DNA of 64,000 bases, taken from positions 62,001 to 126,000 of IMG/VR virus record IMGVR_UViG_3300032294_002706; one strand, 5' to 3'. The position numbers and the translations under genes are program-made. The DNA is from a virus. Each line of letters begins with the position of its first letter. Positions within the stretch are counted from its first letter, which is position 1. The notes beneath the pieces are model-generated. The model had not been told where the DNA came from, did no database searches, and saw nothing but the letters and a program-made list of their open reading frames with translations. Positions 1 through 7,720 of the stretch are shown here, piece after piece.

Positions 1-5
1 AGACA

Positions 6-34
6 ATAAAAAAGGGGCATTAAGCCCCTTTTAA
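6..34. terminator. bidirectional rho-independent terminator
   Basis: An A-run is followed by a 9-bp stem (10-18 with 24-32, AAAAGGGGC and its complement), a 5-base loop and a T-run. It can work on both strands and lies just downstream of the small minus-strand gene ending at 41. Confidence 0.85.
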
Positions 35-40
35 GTTTTA

Positions 41-160
41 TTAGATAAAGTTTTCGAAGTTCTTTTCGCTTTCATTATAAAATCCGTAAAATCGATACTC
101 GGTTCCGTCAAATATACAGATGCCTGGACTATTAATGGAAAAATCTATTCCTATATTCAT
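41..160 (-). CDS. 39-residue protein resembling the start of an RNase H-fold phage protein
   Basis: A short frame from ATG at 160 begins MNIGIDFSINSPGICIF and ends in IYDG-like/NFENFI. The opening G-I-D-x-S-x-x-S-P resembles the first strand of RuvC/RNase H-fold proteins, in which the Asp binds metal; full-length relatives would be far longer. It is followed at once by a terminator and preceded by an AAATAAAT box. It is either a genuine micro-gene or the 5' remnant of a deleted larger gene. The family link is inferred from one motif. Confidence 0.45.
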   Translation of the reverse strand: MNIGIDFSINSPGICIFDGTEYRFYGFYNESEKNFENFI

Positions 161-214
161 TTATTTCTGGTTAAGAAGTCCTATTTAAAATTTCAAATAC
201 TTTGCGTTGTTCAT

Positions 215-955
215 CTAGATATACATAGTTGCCTCGTTTAAGGCTGACTCATTAGTTTGTAATATTGATTTCAGAATTGATATAAATTCATTTTTTCCGA
301 AAGTTTTGTATCGTAATGGTTTAAATATCTCATCTGAATCATATCCCAATACAAAATAAGTTGGACCATCTCCTTCATCTGTAATTGCGTCAAACGATAA
401 ATTAACCTTTCTGTCCTTTAAATCTATCTGAGACTTGTAACCTATGGTCCACTTTCTGCCATTTCTTTGCATTGCATGTTTTCCATCCATAGTTAATGCA
501 TTACCATTATGTGGTAAGTAAGTTATGTCATTTCCAGAATCTAAGATTGCTTTAGAAATACTTCCAACAAATCGGTTATTAAGTTTTTTACCACCTAGTC
601 TTGTCATTTTTTCAATAAAAGAAAGGGGGGCCTCTGTAGTATTATATAATTCTTCAATCTCTTCAGGAGTTGCTCCTAATTCAATCGCTTTGTTTCCAAG
701 ATCTGAGAATTGGGACTGTCTGTAAGGCGATGTTCTGCTAGAACTATCGTATTTGAGAGGTGCTCCTGCGAGTTTTAGACCAGCAATAAATCTAGATATA
801 GCTTTTTCCTTATCTTTAATAAGCTTAGCCGCTTTTTCTCCTTCATCGTTTTTCATAACAAGATCTAACATACGATCCCAGTCCTTTGTCTCTACTCGAG
901 CAGCTTCGTTTACCGAGTTTATAAATTCTTCAAATAGTTTAAGTTTAAATTTCAT
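215..955 (-). CDS. candidate packaged head protein with N-terminal targeting motif
   Basis: A 246-residue protein that I do not recognise by function. Residues 5-17 read LKLFEEFINSVNE, the recurring aromatic motif ending in a hydrophobic-x-E site like that cut by T4 gp21 protease. The rest is a mixed alpha/beta domain with no catalytic motif that I can see. Its ATG overlaps the stop of the tiny gene 952-1113 (ATGA), so it sits in a minus-strand operon with other genes of this type. By analogy with T4 internal proteins it may be packaged in the prohead and trimmed near residue 17; this is inference. Confidence 0.75.
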   Translation of the reverse strand: MKFKLKLFEEFINSVNEAARVETKDWDRMLDLVMKNDEGEKAAKLIKDKEKAISRFIAGLKLAGAPLKYDSSSRTSPYRQSQFSDLGNKAIELGATPEEIEELYNTTEAPLSFIEKMTRLGGKKLNNRFVGSISKAILDSGNDITYLPHNGNALTMDGKHAMQRNGRKWTIGYKSQIDLKDRKVNLSFDAITDEGDGPTYFVLGYDSDEIFKPLRYKTFGKNEFISILKSILQTNESALNEATMYI

Positions 956-1113
956 AATTTTAAATTTTTTTCAGGAGTAAGTTCTTCTACTGAATAAATA
1001 TCTCCTCCTGAACTAAGTTTCATCTTATTCCAGATATCGGTTTCAATTTTCATCAAACGGTTTAAAGTTACTTTACCCGAGGCTTCATTTACAAATTGAG
1101 TAAACTTCTTTAT
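952..1113 (-). CDS. 53-codon targeting-motif gene without a standard start codon
   Basis: Between the genes at 215-955 and 1110-1457 lies an open frame encoding IKKFTQFVNEASGK followed by about 40 residues and ending KNLKL. The first part is the same targeting motif as in its neighbours. Its stop TGA overlaps the ATG of the downstream gene (ATGA), as expected for a real operon member. No ATG, GTG or TTG precedes the motif in frame: only ATC (1116-1114) or ATA (1113-1111), which overlaps the upstream stop TAA. An in-frame TAA lies immediately before. Initiation at ATA, or by reinitiation or slippage after the upstream stop, would be needed. A start at the internal TTG-ATG would lose the motif. 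Confidence 0.5.
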   Translation of the reverse strand: MKKFTQFVNEASGKVTLNRLMKIETDIWNKMKLSSGGDIYSVEELTPEKNLKL

Positions 1114-1457
1114 GATTTAGATTTCTCAACCTTTCCTGAATAGATCAATGCATCTTCTGGTTTGTTTTGGTCATTAACCGCGACAATATCAAAATCTCCA
1201 TCCTTATCCGCTTTTGGTGAAATTGCAATGATTGCACCAGCTTTAATGCTAGGATTAGTTGATTTACTCACATTGAACGAAATCATTTCCTTGGTCGTGA
1301 ATTCGCTATCGCTAGTTCCTTCAACTCCAAAAGATTTTCCGTCCGCTGTGATGTTGAGAGTATACGAACCGGGTTTCGCAGCAGTAGTCGGCTCCTCCTG
1401 CTTTGGAGCAGTTGCCAGGTCTTCCTCAGCTAACCATTGTTCAAATAACTTGATCAT
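1110..1457 (-). CDS. small protein with N-terminal targeting motif
   Basis: A 115-residue protein starting MIKLFEQWLAEEDL, the targeting motif with candidate cleavage after LAE. A Thr/Ala/Pro/Glu-rich linker (about residues 15-30) follows, then a beta-rich domain of about 80 residues with alternating hydrophobic strands. The function is unknown. It lies in a minus-strand run with 952-1113 and 1465-2124, 7 bases after the latter. It is probably an internal head protein by analogy with T4 IPI-III; this is inference. Confidence 0.75.
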   Translation of the reverse strand: MIKLFEQWLAEEDLATAPKQEEPTTAAKPGSYTLNITADGKSFGVEGTSDSEFTTKEMISFNVSKSTNPSIKAGAIIAISPKADKDGDFDIVAVNDQNKPEDALIYSGKVEKSKS

Positions 1458-1464
1458 TCTCTAA

Positions 1465-2124
1465 TTATGCGTTTTCGTCTTGGTCTTCGTCGTCTCCGAT
1501 AGCGTTATCGTCGTCGTCTTGGTTTTCGTCTTCATCACTTTCTTCTGTGCAAAGTTTCTTAACTGCTGCACATACTAGATCGCAAATGTCTTCTTTTGTC
1601 ATTTCCATCTTTTCAGCGATATCTTCAATGATGTCTTTAAGATCATCTCCGAACTCTTCCATTAAAGTGGCTAATTGTTCTTCGTCGATTACTGGCTCGT
1701 CAGACGGCATATCGTCATCGTTTGCTGGCATATCGTCGTTTGCTGGCATTTCTTCTTCTGCCTCAGCGAACATGTTAAAATCTTCGTTAACGAATTGTTC
1801 AAAGCGAAGGATTTTTCCTTCTTCAACAGCGTCAACTGTTGCAATTGTTGGTTTTGCGTACATTGGGTTAAATGGTTTTTTCTTTGCCGTTCTTGAAATA
1901 AGGTCACGAGTTACCGCCTTCCATGTTGGGTCATAATTGTGGTTGAATTTTCCACCTTCAAAATCGGCATTTCTGTCAATCACTCGTTGATAGCCTTTCA
2001 GTGTTTCTCTTTTTGATGTATCAAAGTCTTTCTTTGATTTTGGACCTCCGAAACTAGGTTTCTTGGGATTCATGTAATCATCCATCGAAGGATTACGTCT
2101 GTCTTTAGCGTTGAACATGTCCAT
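1465..2124 (-). CDS. acidic structural or packaged protein
   Basis: A 219-residue protein with a basic N-terminal half and a very acidic tail; the last 20 residues are mostly Asp and Glu. An internal copy of the targeting motif, ILRFEQFVNED, lies near residues 105-115, followed by an acidic linker with NDDMPANDD-type short repeats and a helical segment. It is encoded 20 bases downstream of the tail tube gene. The size and charge suggest a head core or chaperone-like protein, but I recognise no family. Confidence 0.7.
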   Translation of the reverse strand: MDMFNAKDRRNPSMDDYMNPKKPSFGGPKSKKDFDTSKRETLKGYQRVIDRNADFEGGKFNHNYDPTWKAVTRDLISRTAKKKPFNPMYAKPTIATVDAVEEGKILRFEQFVNEDFNMFAEAEEEMPANDDMPANDDDMPSDEPVIDEEQLATLMEEFGDDLKDIIEDIAEKMEMTKEDICDLVCAAVKKLCTEESDEDENQDDDDNAIGDDEDQDENA

Positions 2125-2144
2125 ACTTTTATAGATGCTTATTT

Positions 2145-2729
2145 TTACTGTCCAATTCTTGATTCAGTGTAAGAATCCGTAGTGAACTGTGCTGTTAACT
2201 TATAGATACCTTCACTTGTGTAATCAAGTGCAGTTTCAGTCATTTTGTTTGGTCCAATGAACACTGGAGAGAACATGAAATCTCTAAAGATTAAACCTGC
2301 TCTGTTAAACTGAGTTACTTGGATGCTTGCATCCGCATAGTCAGTTTTTAGTCCTTGACGACCAGTTAATGGATTATAGATCAAATCCGCCCATGCTCTT
2401 AACGCATTGTAGATGTACATGTCGTTACTATTGTTCAAGTTAACCTCGAAATCAATTGTGAACTGATGATACGTTTGCGCTGGTTTTGCTGGTGCGTATG
2501 TTCTTTGTGAGAATTTATAGTTTTGAATAACTACGGCTGATCCTGAACCTGCGTATTCTGGTAAACTAGTTACTTTTAATACGTGTTCAAGCATTAAGTT
2601 ATTACCGAAACCGATTTTTCCAGACACTGCAGGCGGCGGGGTAATGATAACCTCGAACTGGTTAAGGTAAATAGGTTCGTACTTACCGGGACCTGCTGTT
2701 GAATTTTTAAAATGTGGTAGACCTGCCAT
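2145..2729 (-). CDS. 19: tail tube protein (gp19-like)
   Basis: A 194-residue protein with the pattern of T4-type tail tube subunits: N-terminal MAGLPHFKN, a strand with NQFEVIITPPP, a central YHQFTIDFEVNLNNSND stretch and a C-terminal beta hairpin (YKLTAQFTTDSY). T4 gp19 is 163 residues. Such subunits stack as hexamers to form the DNA conduit inside the sheath. The sheath gene (gp18) is not in this window. Confidence 0.8.
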   Translation of the reverse strand: MAGLPHFKNSTAGPGKYEPIYLNQFEVIITPPPAVSGKIGFGNNLMLEHVLKVTSLPEYAGSGSAVVIQNYKFSQRTYAPAKPAQTYHQFTIDFEVNLNNSNDMYIYNALRAWADLIYNPLTGRQGLKTDYADASIQVTQFNRAGLIFRDFMFSPVFIGPNKMTETALDYTSEGIYKLTAQFTTDSYTESRIGQ

Positions 2730-2749
2730 CTTATGTCTTTATTTTTTAG

Positions 2750-3880
2750 TTATTTATTCTGATCCCGATCCACTTGTTTATCAGAAGACTTTTCTTTTTG
2801 ATCAGGTTCTCTAGCGCTTAGTTCTTTCTGTATTTGCTTTTGGATTGACTTGATTTCAGAAGTAGACTTATTACCTAGAGTTATGTTAGTTGCTTTGATA
2901 ACGTCCGCTAAATCAAGTTCAGGCTTTTCTTTTGAGTATACTGAATTAATTTCAGGAGTAAAGCTTAATTCAATTGAAGGAAGTATTTGAGCAAGTAAAT
3001 TTCCACCAAATCTAAATTCTTTTTCATTAAATTCGTCAAATGACATTTTGAATTTACTACCGAACGCTCCAGCCATTGTAATTTCTGCCCAGATTTTAGG
3101 CTTATTATCAATTTGTTCGCCAGCTGCTTGCTTGGTTAAGTTATTCGATACTTTGTACAGAAACTTAACTCCTCCCGAATAGGCACCTCGTTCTTGCTGA
3201 CCTTCAATGAATCTCAACTTATCTCCACGAACCACTACAGTATAGGCATATTCGCCAGATGCAGTAGATTTAGGTTCTTCCTCGGTCACCTCAGATTTCA
3301 CTTCAGGTTCATCATTCTCCTTGAGCTTATTGTCTATCACAGCAGGCGGTTGAGGTTGATCGTACTTAACCAAGGCACCTCCAGGAGAGCCTTGACCTAA
3401 CTGTTTAGGATCAGCCGGCCCAGTAGGAAGAGCTTTTTGAGTAGGCTCGCTCGGTTCTTCGCCTGAACCCAATGCCTTTTGAGCAGCTGGTCCGGCAGGA
3501 AGAGCTTTTTGAGTTGAGTCGTCTTCGTCCTCTTCTTCTCCGGAGCCCAATGCTTTTGGAGGATTAGGGCCTGGAGGTAATGCTGCCTCGTTCTTAGACG
3601 ATTTTTCCTTTTTTGTGTCCTTATTCTCTGCCGCTATTCGTGCATCAATGATCTTATCAATTTCAACGATTAGCTCATTTAGGAGAGACCCAGATGTGTA
3701 CTTCACGTATTGTGGAGCACCGTATGCTGAACTGTACTTTAAGTCAGGATACACGTCAGTTTCATGAATTTCAATCGATTGCTTGTTCTGATCCCATTGT
3801 GGCTGTTGCCCTTTTCCAGGATTCTTCCAAGTGATTGCGAAACTGATTATTGATTCTGCTATTACGCCTTGTTCTGCCAA
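2750..3880 (-). CDS. virion-associated protein with Pro/Gly-rich tandem repeats
   Basis: A 376-residue protein that I do not recognise. Residues 1-90 are a mixed domain. Residues 99-170 hold three tandem units of about 25 residues around ALPxGPxxxKALGSGEE, a flexible linker. The C-terminal 170 residues are beta-rich (YAYTVVVRGDKLRF and following) and end in a lysine- and aspartate-rich tail. It lies between the tail tube gene and small packaged-type genes, so a virion role is likely. Linker plus two domains suggests a tethering or decoration protein; this is inference. Confidence 0.65.
   Translation of the reverse strand: MAEQGVIAESIISFAITWKNPGKGQQPQWDQNKQSIEIHETDVYPDLKYSSAYGAPQYVKYTSGSLLNELIVEIDKIIDARIAAENKDTKKEKSSKNEAALPPGPNPPKALGSGEEEDEDDSTQKALPAGPAAQKALGSGEEPSEPTQKALPTGPADPKQLGQGSPGGALVKYDQPQPPAVIDNKLKENDEPEVKSEVTEEEPKSTASGEYAYTVVVRGDKLRFIEGQQERGAYSGGVKFLYKVSNNLTKQAAGEQIDNKPKIWAEITMAGAFGSKFKMSFDEFNEKEFRFGGNLLAQILPSIELSFTPEINSVYSKEKPELDLADVIKATNITLGNKSTSEIKSIQKQIQKELSAREPDQKEKSSDKQVDRDQNK
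3371..3586 (-). repeat. tandem repeat of about 25 codons, three units
   Basis: Within the gene at 2750-3880, three imperfect units share the core ALPxGPxxxKALGSGEE (the last diverges to KQLGQGS). They encode a Pro/Gly/Ala/Glu-rich linker. The units differ at many third positions, so this is not a recent duplication. Confidence 0.75.
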
Positions 3881-3883
3881 TTG

Positions 3884-4189
3884 TTATCCAAGTTCTTTTT
3901 CTCCCTGGAACTCTTTTCCACGGTTAGATTTCTTTCGAGTTGGGTCAACTGGTTTGTAGTTAGCCCAAATTTCATTGTAGATTCTGCAAGAAGCCCCCAT
4001 GAAATTAACGATTCCAACGTACTTCTTACGGTCTTCACCCTTCATTTTAGAGATTTTCTTTCCAATGCTTCGTGCATCGTCCAAGTCCAATTCCTCATCA
4101 TTCGTCTTACCGACTAGATCTTTAAGAGAATTTTCCTGAACTACATAAGCTTGAAAGGATTGAACCTTATGCTTGTTTTGATCTTTCAT
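3884..4189 (-). CDS. small basic protein with targeting motif
   Basis: A 101-residue protein. Residues 9-18 read VQSFQAYVVQ followed by EN, the recurring targeting motif. The rest is helical and lysine-rich (SIGKKISKMKGEDRKK) with a conserved-looking core (YVGIVNFMGASCRIYNEIW). It is encoded 3 bases upstream of 2750-3880. A packaged or head-associated role is inferred from the motif and location; the biochemical function is unknown. Confidence 0.7.
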   Translation of the reverse strand: MKDQNKHKVQSFQAYVVQENSLKDLVGKTNDEELDLDDARSIGKKISKMKGEDRKKYVGIVNFMGASCRIYNEIWANYKPVDPTRKKSNRGKEFQGEKELG

Positions 4190-4207
4190 TTCAGGATCGC
4201 TTTTTTA

Positions 4208-4573
4208 TTACTTAGGCATTTTAGCCATGCTAGGCTCAACTTTCTTGTTGATAGCCTTTCCTTTGATAACTAATTTAGCCATCTTAGGTTCAACTTCTTT
4301 CTTAATTGCACTACCTTTAGTAGTAGGTAACTTAGAAGTCTTTTCGTCAACTGTTTTGTTGATTGATTTACCTTTACGTTTAGGCAGACCAGCCATTTCA
4401 GGTTTAACTGATTTGCTGATTGCTCTACCATTTCCTTTAGGAAGATCTGAAGTTTTAGTGTCTACTGACTTGTTAGACTTAGAACCTTTACCTGTAGGCA
4501 GGTCAGCCATTTGTTGATCAATTGACTTCTTTTCAAGAAGGAATTCGCCGTAGCTTAGAACTGATTTGCTCAT
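4208..4573 (-). CDS. lysine-rich repeat protein with targeting motif, probably packaged with DNA
   Basis: A 121-residue, strongly basic protein. It begins MSKSVLSYGEFLLEKKS, the targeting motif with a gp21-type site (LLE before KK). The remainder is about six imperfect 20-residue units of the form K-V-(D/E)-x-K-M-A-x-L-P-x-G-K-G-x-x-I-x-K. The high lysine content and repetition fit a DNA-binding protein condensed with the genome, comparable in concept to T4 internal proteins. An AATAAATAA box lies at 4608-4616 upstream and the gp23 terminator separates it from the capsid gene. Confidence 0.75.
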   Translation of the reverse strand: MSKSVLSYGEFLLEKKSIDQQMADLPTGKGSKSNKSVDTKTSDLPKGNGRAISKSVKPEMAGLPKRKGKSINKTVDEKTSKLPTTKGSAIKKEVEPKMAKLVIKGKAINKKVEPSMAKMPK

Positions 4574-4607
4574 TGTGTTTTATTATTTTATTGTGTCTTT
4601 AGGAATA

Positions 4608-4616
4608 TTATTTATT
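4608..4616 (-). promoter_or_regulatory. late promoter-like box AATAAATAA
   Basis: On the minus strand AATAAATAA lies about 35 bases before the start at 4573 and just after the terminator following the capsid gene, so it can restart transcription. It resembles the T4 late box TATAAATA. Confidence 0.5.
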
Positions 4617-4636
4617 TGAGCTCGAATCATAAAAAC

Positions 4637-4669
4637 AAAAAAAGGCTCTCCAATGGAGAGCCTTTTATT
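4637..4669. terminator. strong bidirectional terminator after the capsid gene
   Basis: The stem AAAAGGCTCTCC (640-651) pairs with GGAGAGCCTTTT (655-666) around a 3-base loop, with A and T runs on either side. It lies 24 bases past the gp23 stop, as expected for a highly expressed capsid gene. Confidence 0.9.
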
Positions 4670-4692
4670 ATTGTCCTATTTCGTTGTTACGA

Positions 4693-6417
4693 TTAGTAAG
4701 AAGCAGAAGGACGAGTTGAACCAGTCAATACTCCTAGGCCAGTTACTTCCATAGTGATGTATTGAGTTTCAGGATGCCATCCAGCCTCAGTGATTGCATA
4801 ACGAGACTTCATACCAATCTTAGGAGAGAAAGTTCCCTCTGCGATAGTTTGAAGAGACTCAGCCATGATGTAAGGTAAGAATTTAACACCTGGTTCTTCG
4901 TCAGCACCTTTACGTCCGATGTGGATACGGTTATCGCTGAACTTCAAGTTAGGATCTACGTAGATGGTTAAACCATGTACTTTACCTGCAGGATACAATT
5001 GACCTGGAGTAGAAGGTAGATCGTTATTGAATGGAGCGAAAGAGTAACCAGCAACATCAGCAAGAGCAGATGCAACACGACCGTTAGTCACGATGTAAGT
5101 ACCAGCACCAAAACGACCTCTATGATAAATCAAGTTAGCCATTTCAAGAATTTTGGTTACAACACGACGTTGTAGTGTTGAGATGTTCTCGAAACCAGTT
5201 GAACCTACCGTTAGATCAAGGTTACAGATGTTAGCACCTTCAACTGCTTCAAGAGAAGTTTTGTGAGTAGCACCTAAAGTTAATACTCTGTCAACCAATT
5301 TCTTATTGATAGATTGAGCAAGTTCGTTAACCGCTACGTTTTCCAACATAGAGATTACGTCGAAATTCCAAACTCTGTTAAGATCTTGGATTTGCTCAAC
5401 TGTTGCAGAGATAGCAACTTGGTCGCCTCTAGCCTCGATGAACTTAGTGAACATACGAAGACCCATTTGACGGAATTTAGAAACCTCAGCTGTAGCACGA
5501 GTCATTCCACCAAAGTTAGCTTGAGAACCAGTAGATCCTAAGAAAGGACCGTCTACGTCTGTAGCTTCAGTTGAACCTGTACCAGTCCATTCAGTATCAC
5601 TTAATGACGTGAAACCAGAGATGTGGTTTTCAAGAGCTGAAACTAATTCGAATTTCTCAGTTGTTGCGAAAGTGAATAGAGCAGAACCAGTTACTGCATA
5701 AGCACCAGAGCTGATCGCAGAAACCGCTTTAAGAACTGGAGAACCAACCATGTAGTCTTGGATAGCAAAACTAGCCGAGTCAATAGAAGAGATTACTTTG
5801 AAGATAGGAGAACCATCAACACGAGATCTTCCAACGAATTGAATGATCAAGTCATCAGTTCCTGATCCAGTAGCACCATCGATACCGTAGATAGTACCTG
5901 CAGTCATTGCTGAAATCAAACCAGATGATGCACCAGTTAATTTAACTAGGAACGGCTCGTATTGCTTGTCAACGTTACCGCCTTGGTAAACATAATCCAA
6001 ATAAGGTAGGAAACCTACAGGAGAATCCATAGGAACTACACCAACTAGGTCGAAACCAATAGTTTTAGCAGCAACTTGGATAGCTACTGGTAAAAGGCTT
6101 GGAAATTTATCACCAGAACCTGATACAGTTGAACCGTAACCTGCTTTAGTAGCACCACCACCAGTGAACGGAGTCATTGAAGAAGTTGGAGCTGAAATAG
6201 CGCCCATTGCGCTGATTGAACCTGGTTGTTGTAGGAATAATCCTGGAGCAACCGAAGATTCGTTGATAGCACCTGCGTTATCGAAGATAGCATGGTTGTG
6301 AGCTAAGTCAACTAACCAAGGACGAGAATTGATGTCTGCGCCGTAACCTTCTAAAACTGGAGCCCATGTTTCTTTGATTGAAGCGTCATTCAATCTTTTG
6401 AAAATTTTTGTTGCCAT
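4693..6417 (-). CDS. 23: major capsid protein (gp23-like)
   Basis: A 574-residue protein matching T4-type gp23 in length (T4 521) and pattern: N-terminal ETWAPVLEGYG, a central insertion-rich beta region, then FTKFIEARGDQVAISATVEQ and the long helix VWNFDVISMLENVAVNELAQ, and a C-terminal region with GRFGAGTYIVTNGRVASAL and GVKFLPYIMAES. It forms the capsid shell hexamers after cleavage by the prohead protease encoded just upstream. It is followed by a strong terminator. VLE-G near residue 23 is a possible processing site, but I cannot confirm it. Confidence 0.92.
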   Translation of the reverse strand: MATKIFKRLNDASIKETWAPVLEGYGADINSRPWLVDLAHNHAIFDNAGAINESSVAPGLFLQQPGSISAMGAISAPTSSMTPFTGGGATKAGYGSTVSGSGDKFPSLLPVAIQVAAKTIGFDLVGVVPMDSPVGFLPYLDYVYQGGNVDKQYEPFLVKLTGASSGLISAMTAGTIYGIDGATGSGTDDLIIQFVGRSRVDGSPIFKVISSIDSASFAIQDYMVGSPVLKAVSAISSGAYAVTGSALFTFATTEKFELVSALENHISGFTSLSDTEWTGTGSTEATDVDGPFLGSTGSQANFGGMTRATAEVSKFRQMGLRMFTKFIEARGDQVAISATVEQIQDLNRVWNFDVISMLENVAVNELAQSINKKLVDRVLTLGATHKTSLEAVEGANICNLDLTVGSTGFENISTLQRRVVTKILEMANLIYHRGRFGAGTYIVTNGRVASALADVAGYSFAPFNNDLPSTPGQLYPAGKVHGLTIYVDPNLKFSDNRIHIGRKGADEEPGVKFLPYIMAESLQTIAEGTFSPKIGMKSRYAITEAGWHPETQYITMEVTGLGVLTGSTRPSASY

Positions 6418-6436
6418 TTTGTTTTAAAATGTTTTT

Positions 6437-7720
6437 TTAGTTTTGTGCTCTTCTTTGGAGCATTTCAATGTAAGAATTAGAGTAGCCTCTTAGACTTTCA
6501 TTGACTTGTTTTAACGAGACATAACCTTCTTTACCTTGGTTTTCGTTAATTGTTTGATTATTTATATTTGCTTGAGTAGCAATTCTTTCACTAATTCCTC
6601 TAAGATTACGTGAATCCCAGAAAGCTTTAACTTGGTATGGAGTGTTCAACGACATGTTGTTAGCTTGTGCTGAAATCCAATTTTTTTCACTGTCTGTCAT
6701 GCTTTCGTATAGTTCTTTGTATTGAGCAGGCATGAATTTAACGTAGTTAGGAGTGTTTTCAACGTGCTTGTTAAGAACGGCTTCCATGATATTAACTACT
6801 TCGTCTTCTGTGAAGAAGATAGCACCTCTCATTGTCTCAACGATTGCTGTTTTAGACGCTTGATCCAAGTTGTAAAATGCTTGTTTTCTAGCTTCGCTTA
6901 ACAATTTTAAGAAAGGATATTTACCTTCCAATACTGCATTTGCTGTATTTGATTTGATATGTGTTAAGATACCGTCAACTGCATTAACTAAATCATCAAC
7001 TGATGAAGTTTCGGAGATTTCAAAATCAGCGCTTTCGTTTAATTTTTTAACCTCTCCCAATAGAGAACGAGTTTTAGCTGTTGCTCCAGGAATCATTTTT
7101 TCATTTAAAGATTCAGCGATGTAGCTAGAATACTTGATACCTTTATCTAAGTTTTCTCCTAAATAGTTAGAATATTGAATTGTTGCATCAAGATTCTCAG
7201 CTAAATAGTTAGAGAATTTAATTCCGTTCTCTGCGTGTTCTGCAACGTGCTCAGCATATTGAATGCTTAGATCAACGTTCTCAGCTAGGTAGTTTGCGTA
7301 CTCTACTGTTTTTTCAACATTTTCTGCAACGTATTCAGCGTAGTTAGCTGTTTCATTTACTTTTTTACCTAAGTAATCAGAGTAAGCAATGTTCTTTTGA
7401 ACTTTGTCTCCTAAGTAATCAGAGTAGTCAATTACGTTGTTTACTTTTTCTGCAACGTGTTCAGTGTAATTAACACTTTGATTCATCATTGTTGAAAGGT
7501 AGTTAGTATATTCAACTAGGCTTTCCATTTCGCCAGCTAAGTAGTTTACGTACTCAACCATTTTCGAAACTACTGGTGATTCATCAGTTGAAGCGTTTTC
7601 AGAGATCTTTTGAAGACCTTTATTGTTTTTAGAGATGCTCTCTTGTAAAGCTGAGAATTTCTTTTTAACCAATTCGGAGTATTGGTTCATCTCGTCTTTT
7701 GTTACAAACTCATTAGCCAT
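6437..7720 (-). CDS. internally initiated scaffold protein (gp22-like), nested in the protease frame
   Basis: Met237 of the long frame (ATG at 7720) starts MANEFVTKDEMNQYSELV, just after a Thr/Asn/Gln-rich linker. A TATAAAATAAATAA box lies about 38-51 bases upstream. The product would be 427 residues without the protease domain: eleven 14-residue coiled-coil repeats, then helices. This mirrors lambda C/Nu3, in which the scaffold is the C-terminal part of the protease gene. In T4, genes 21 and 22 are separate. The nested start is inferred from promoter and start placement. Confidence 0.6.
   Translation of the reverse strand: MANEFVTKDEMNQYSELVKKKFSALQESISKNNKGLQKISENASTDESPVVSKMVEYVNYLAGEMESLVEYTNYLSTMMNQSVNYTEHVAEKVNNVIDYSDYLGDKVQKNIAYSDYLGKKVNETANYAEYVAENVEKTVEYANYLAENVDLSIQYAEHVAEHAENGIKFSNYLAENLDATIQYSNYLGENLDKGIKYSSYIAESLNEKMIPGATAKTRSLLGEVKKLNESADFEISETSSVDDLVNAVDGILTHIKSNTANAVLEGKYPFLKLLSEARKQAFYNLDQASKTAIVETMRGAIFFTEDEVVNIMEAVLNKHVENTPNYVKFMPAQYKELYESMTDSEKNWISAQANNMSLNTPYQVKAFWDSRNLRGISERIATQANINNQTINENQGKEGYVSLKQVNESLRGYSNSYIEMLQRRAQN

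Noticed and set aside
1465-2124. Opposite-strand frames through the acidic gene (1547-1936 and others)
   Set aside because: They are Ser/Cys/Phe-rich mirror products of Asp/Glu codons on the coding strand, with no start context.
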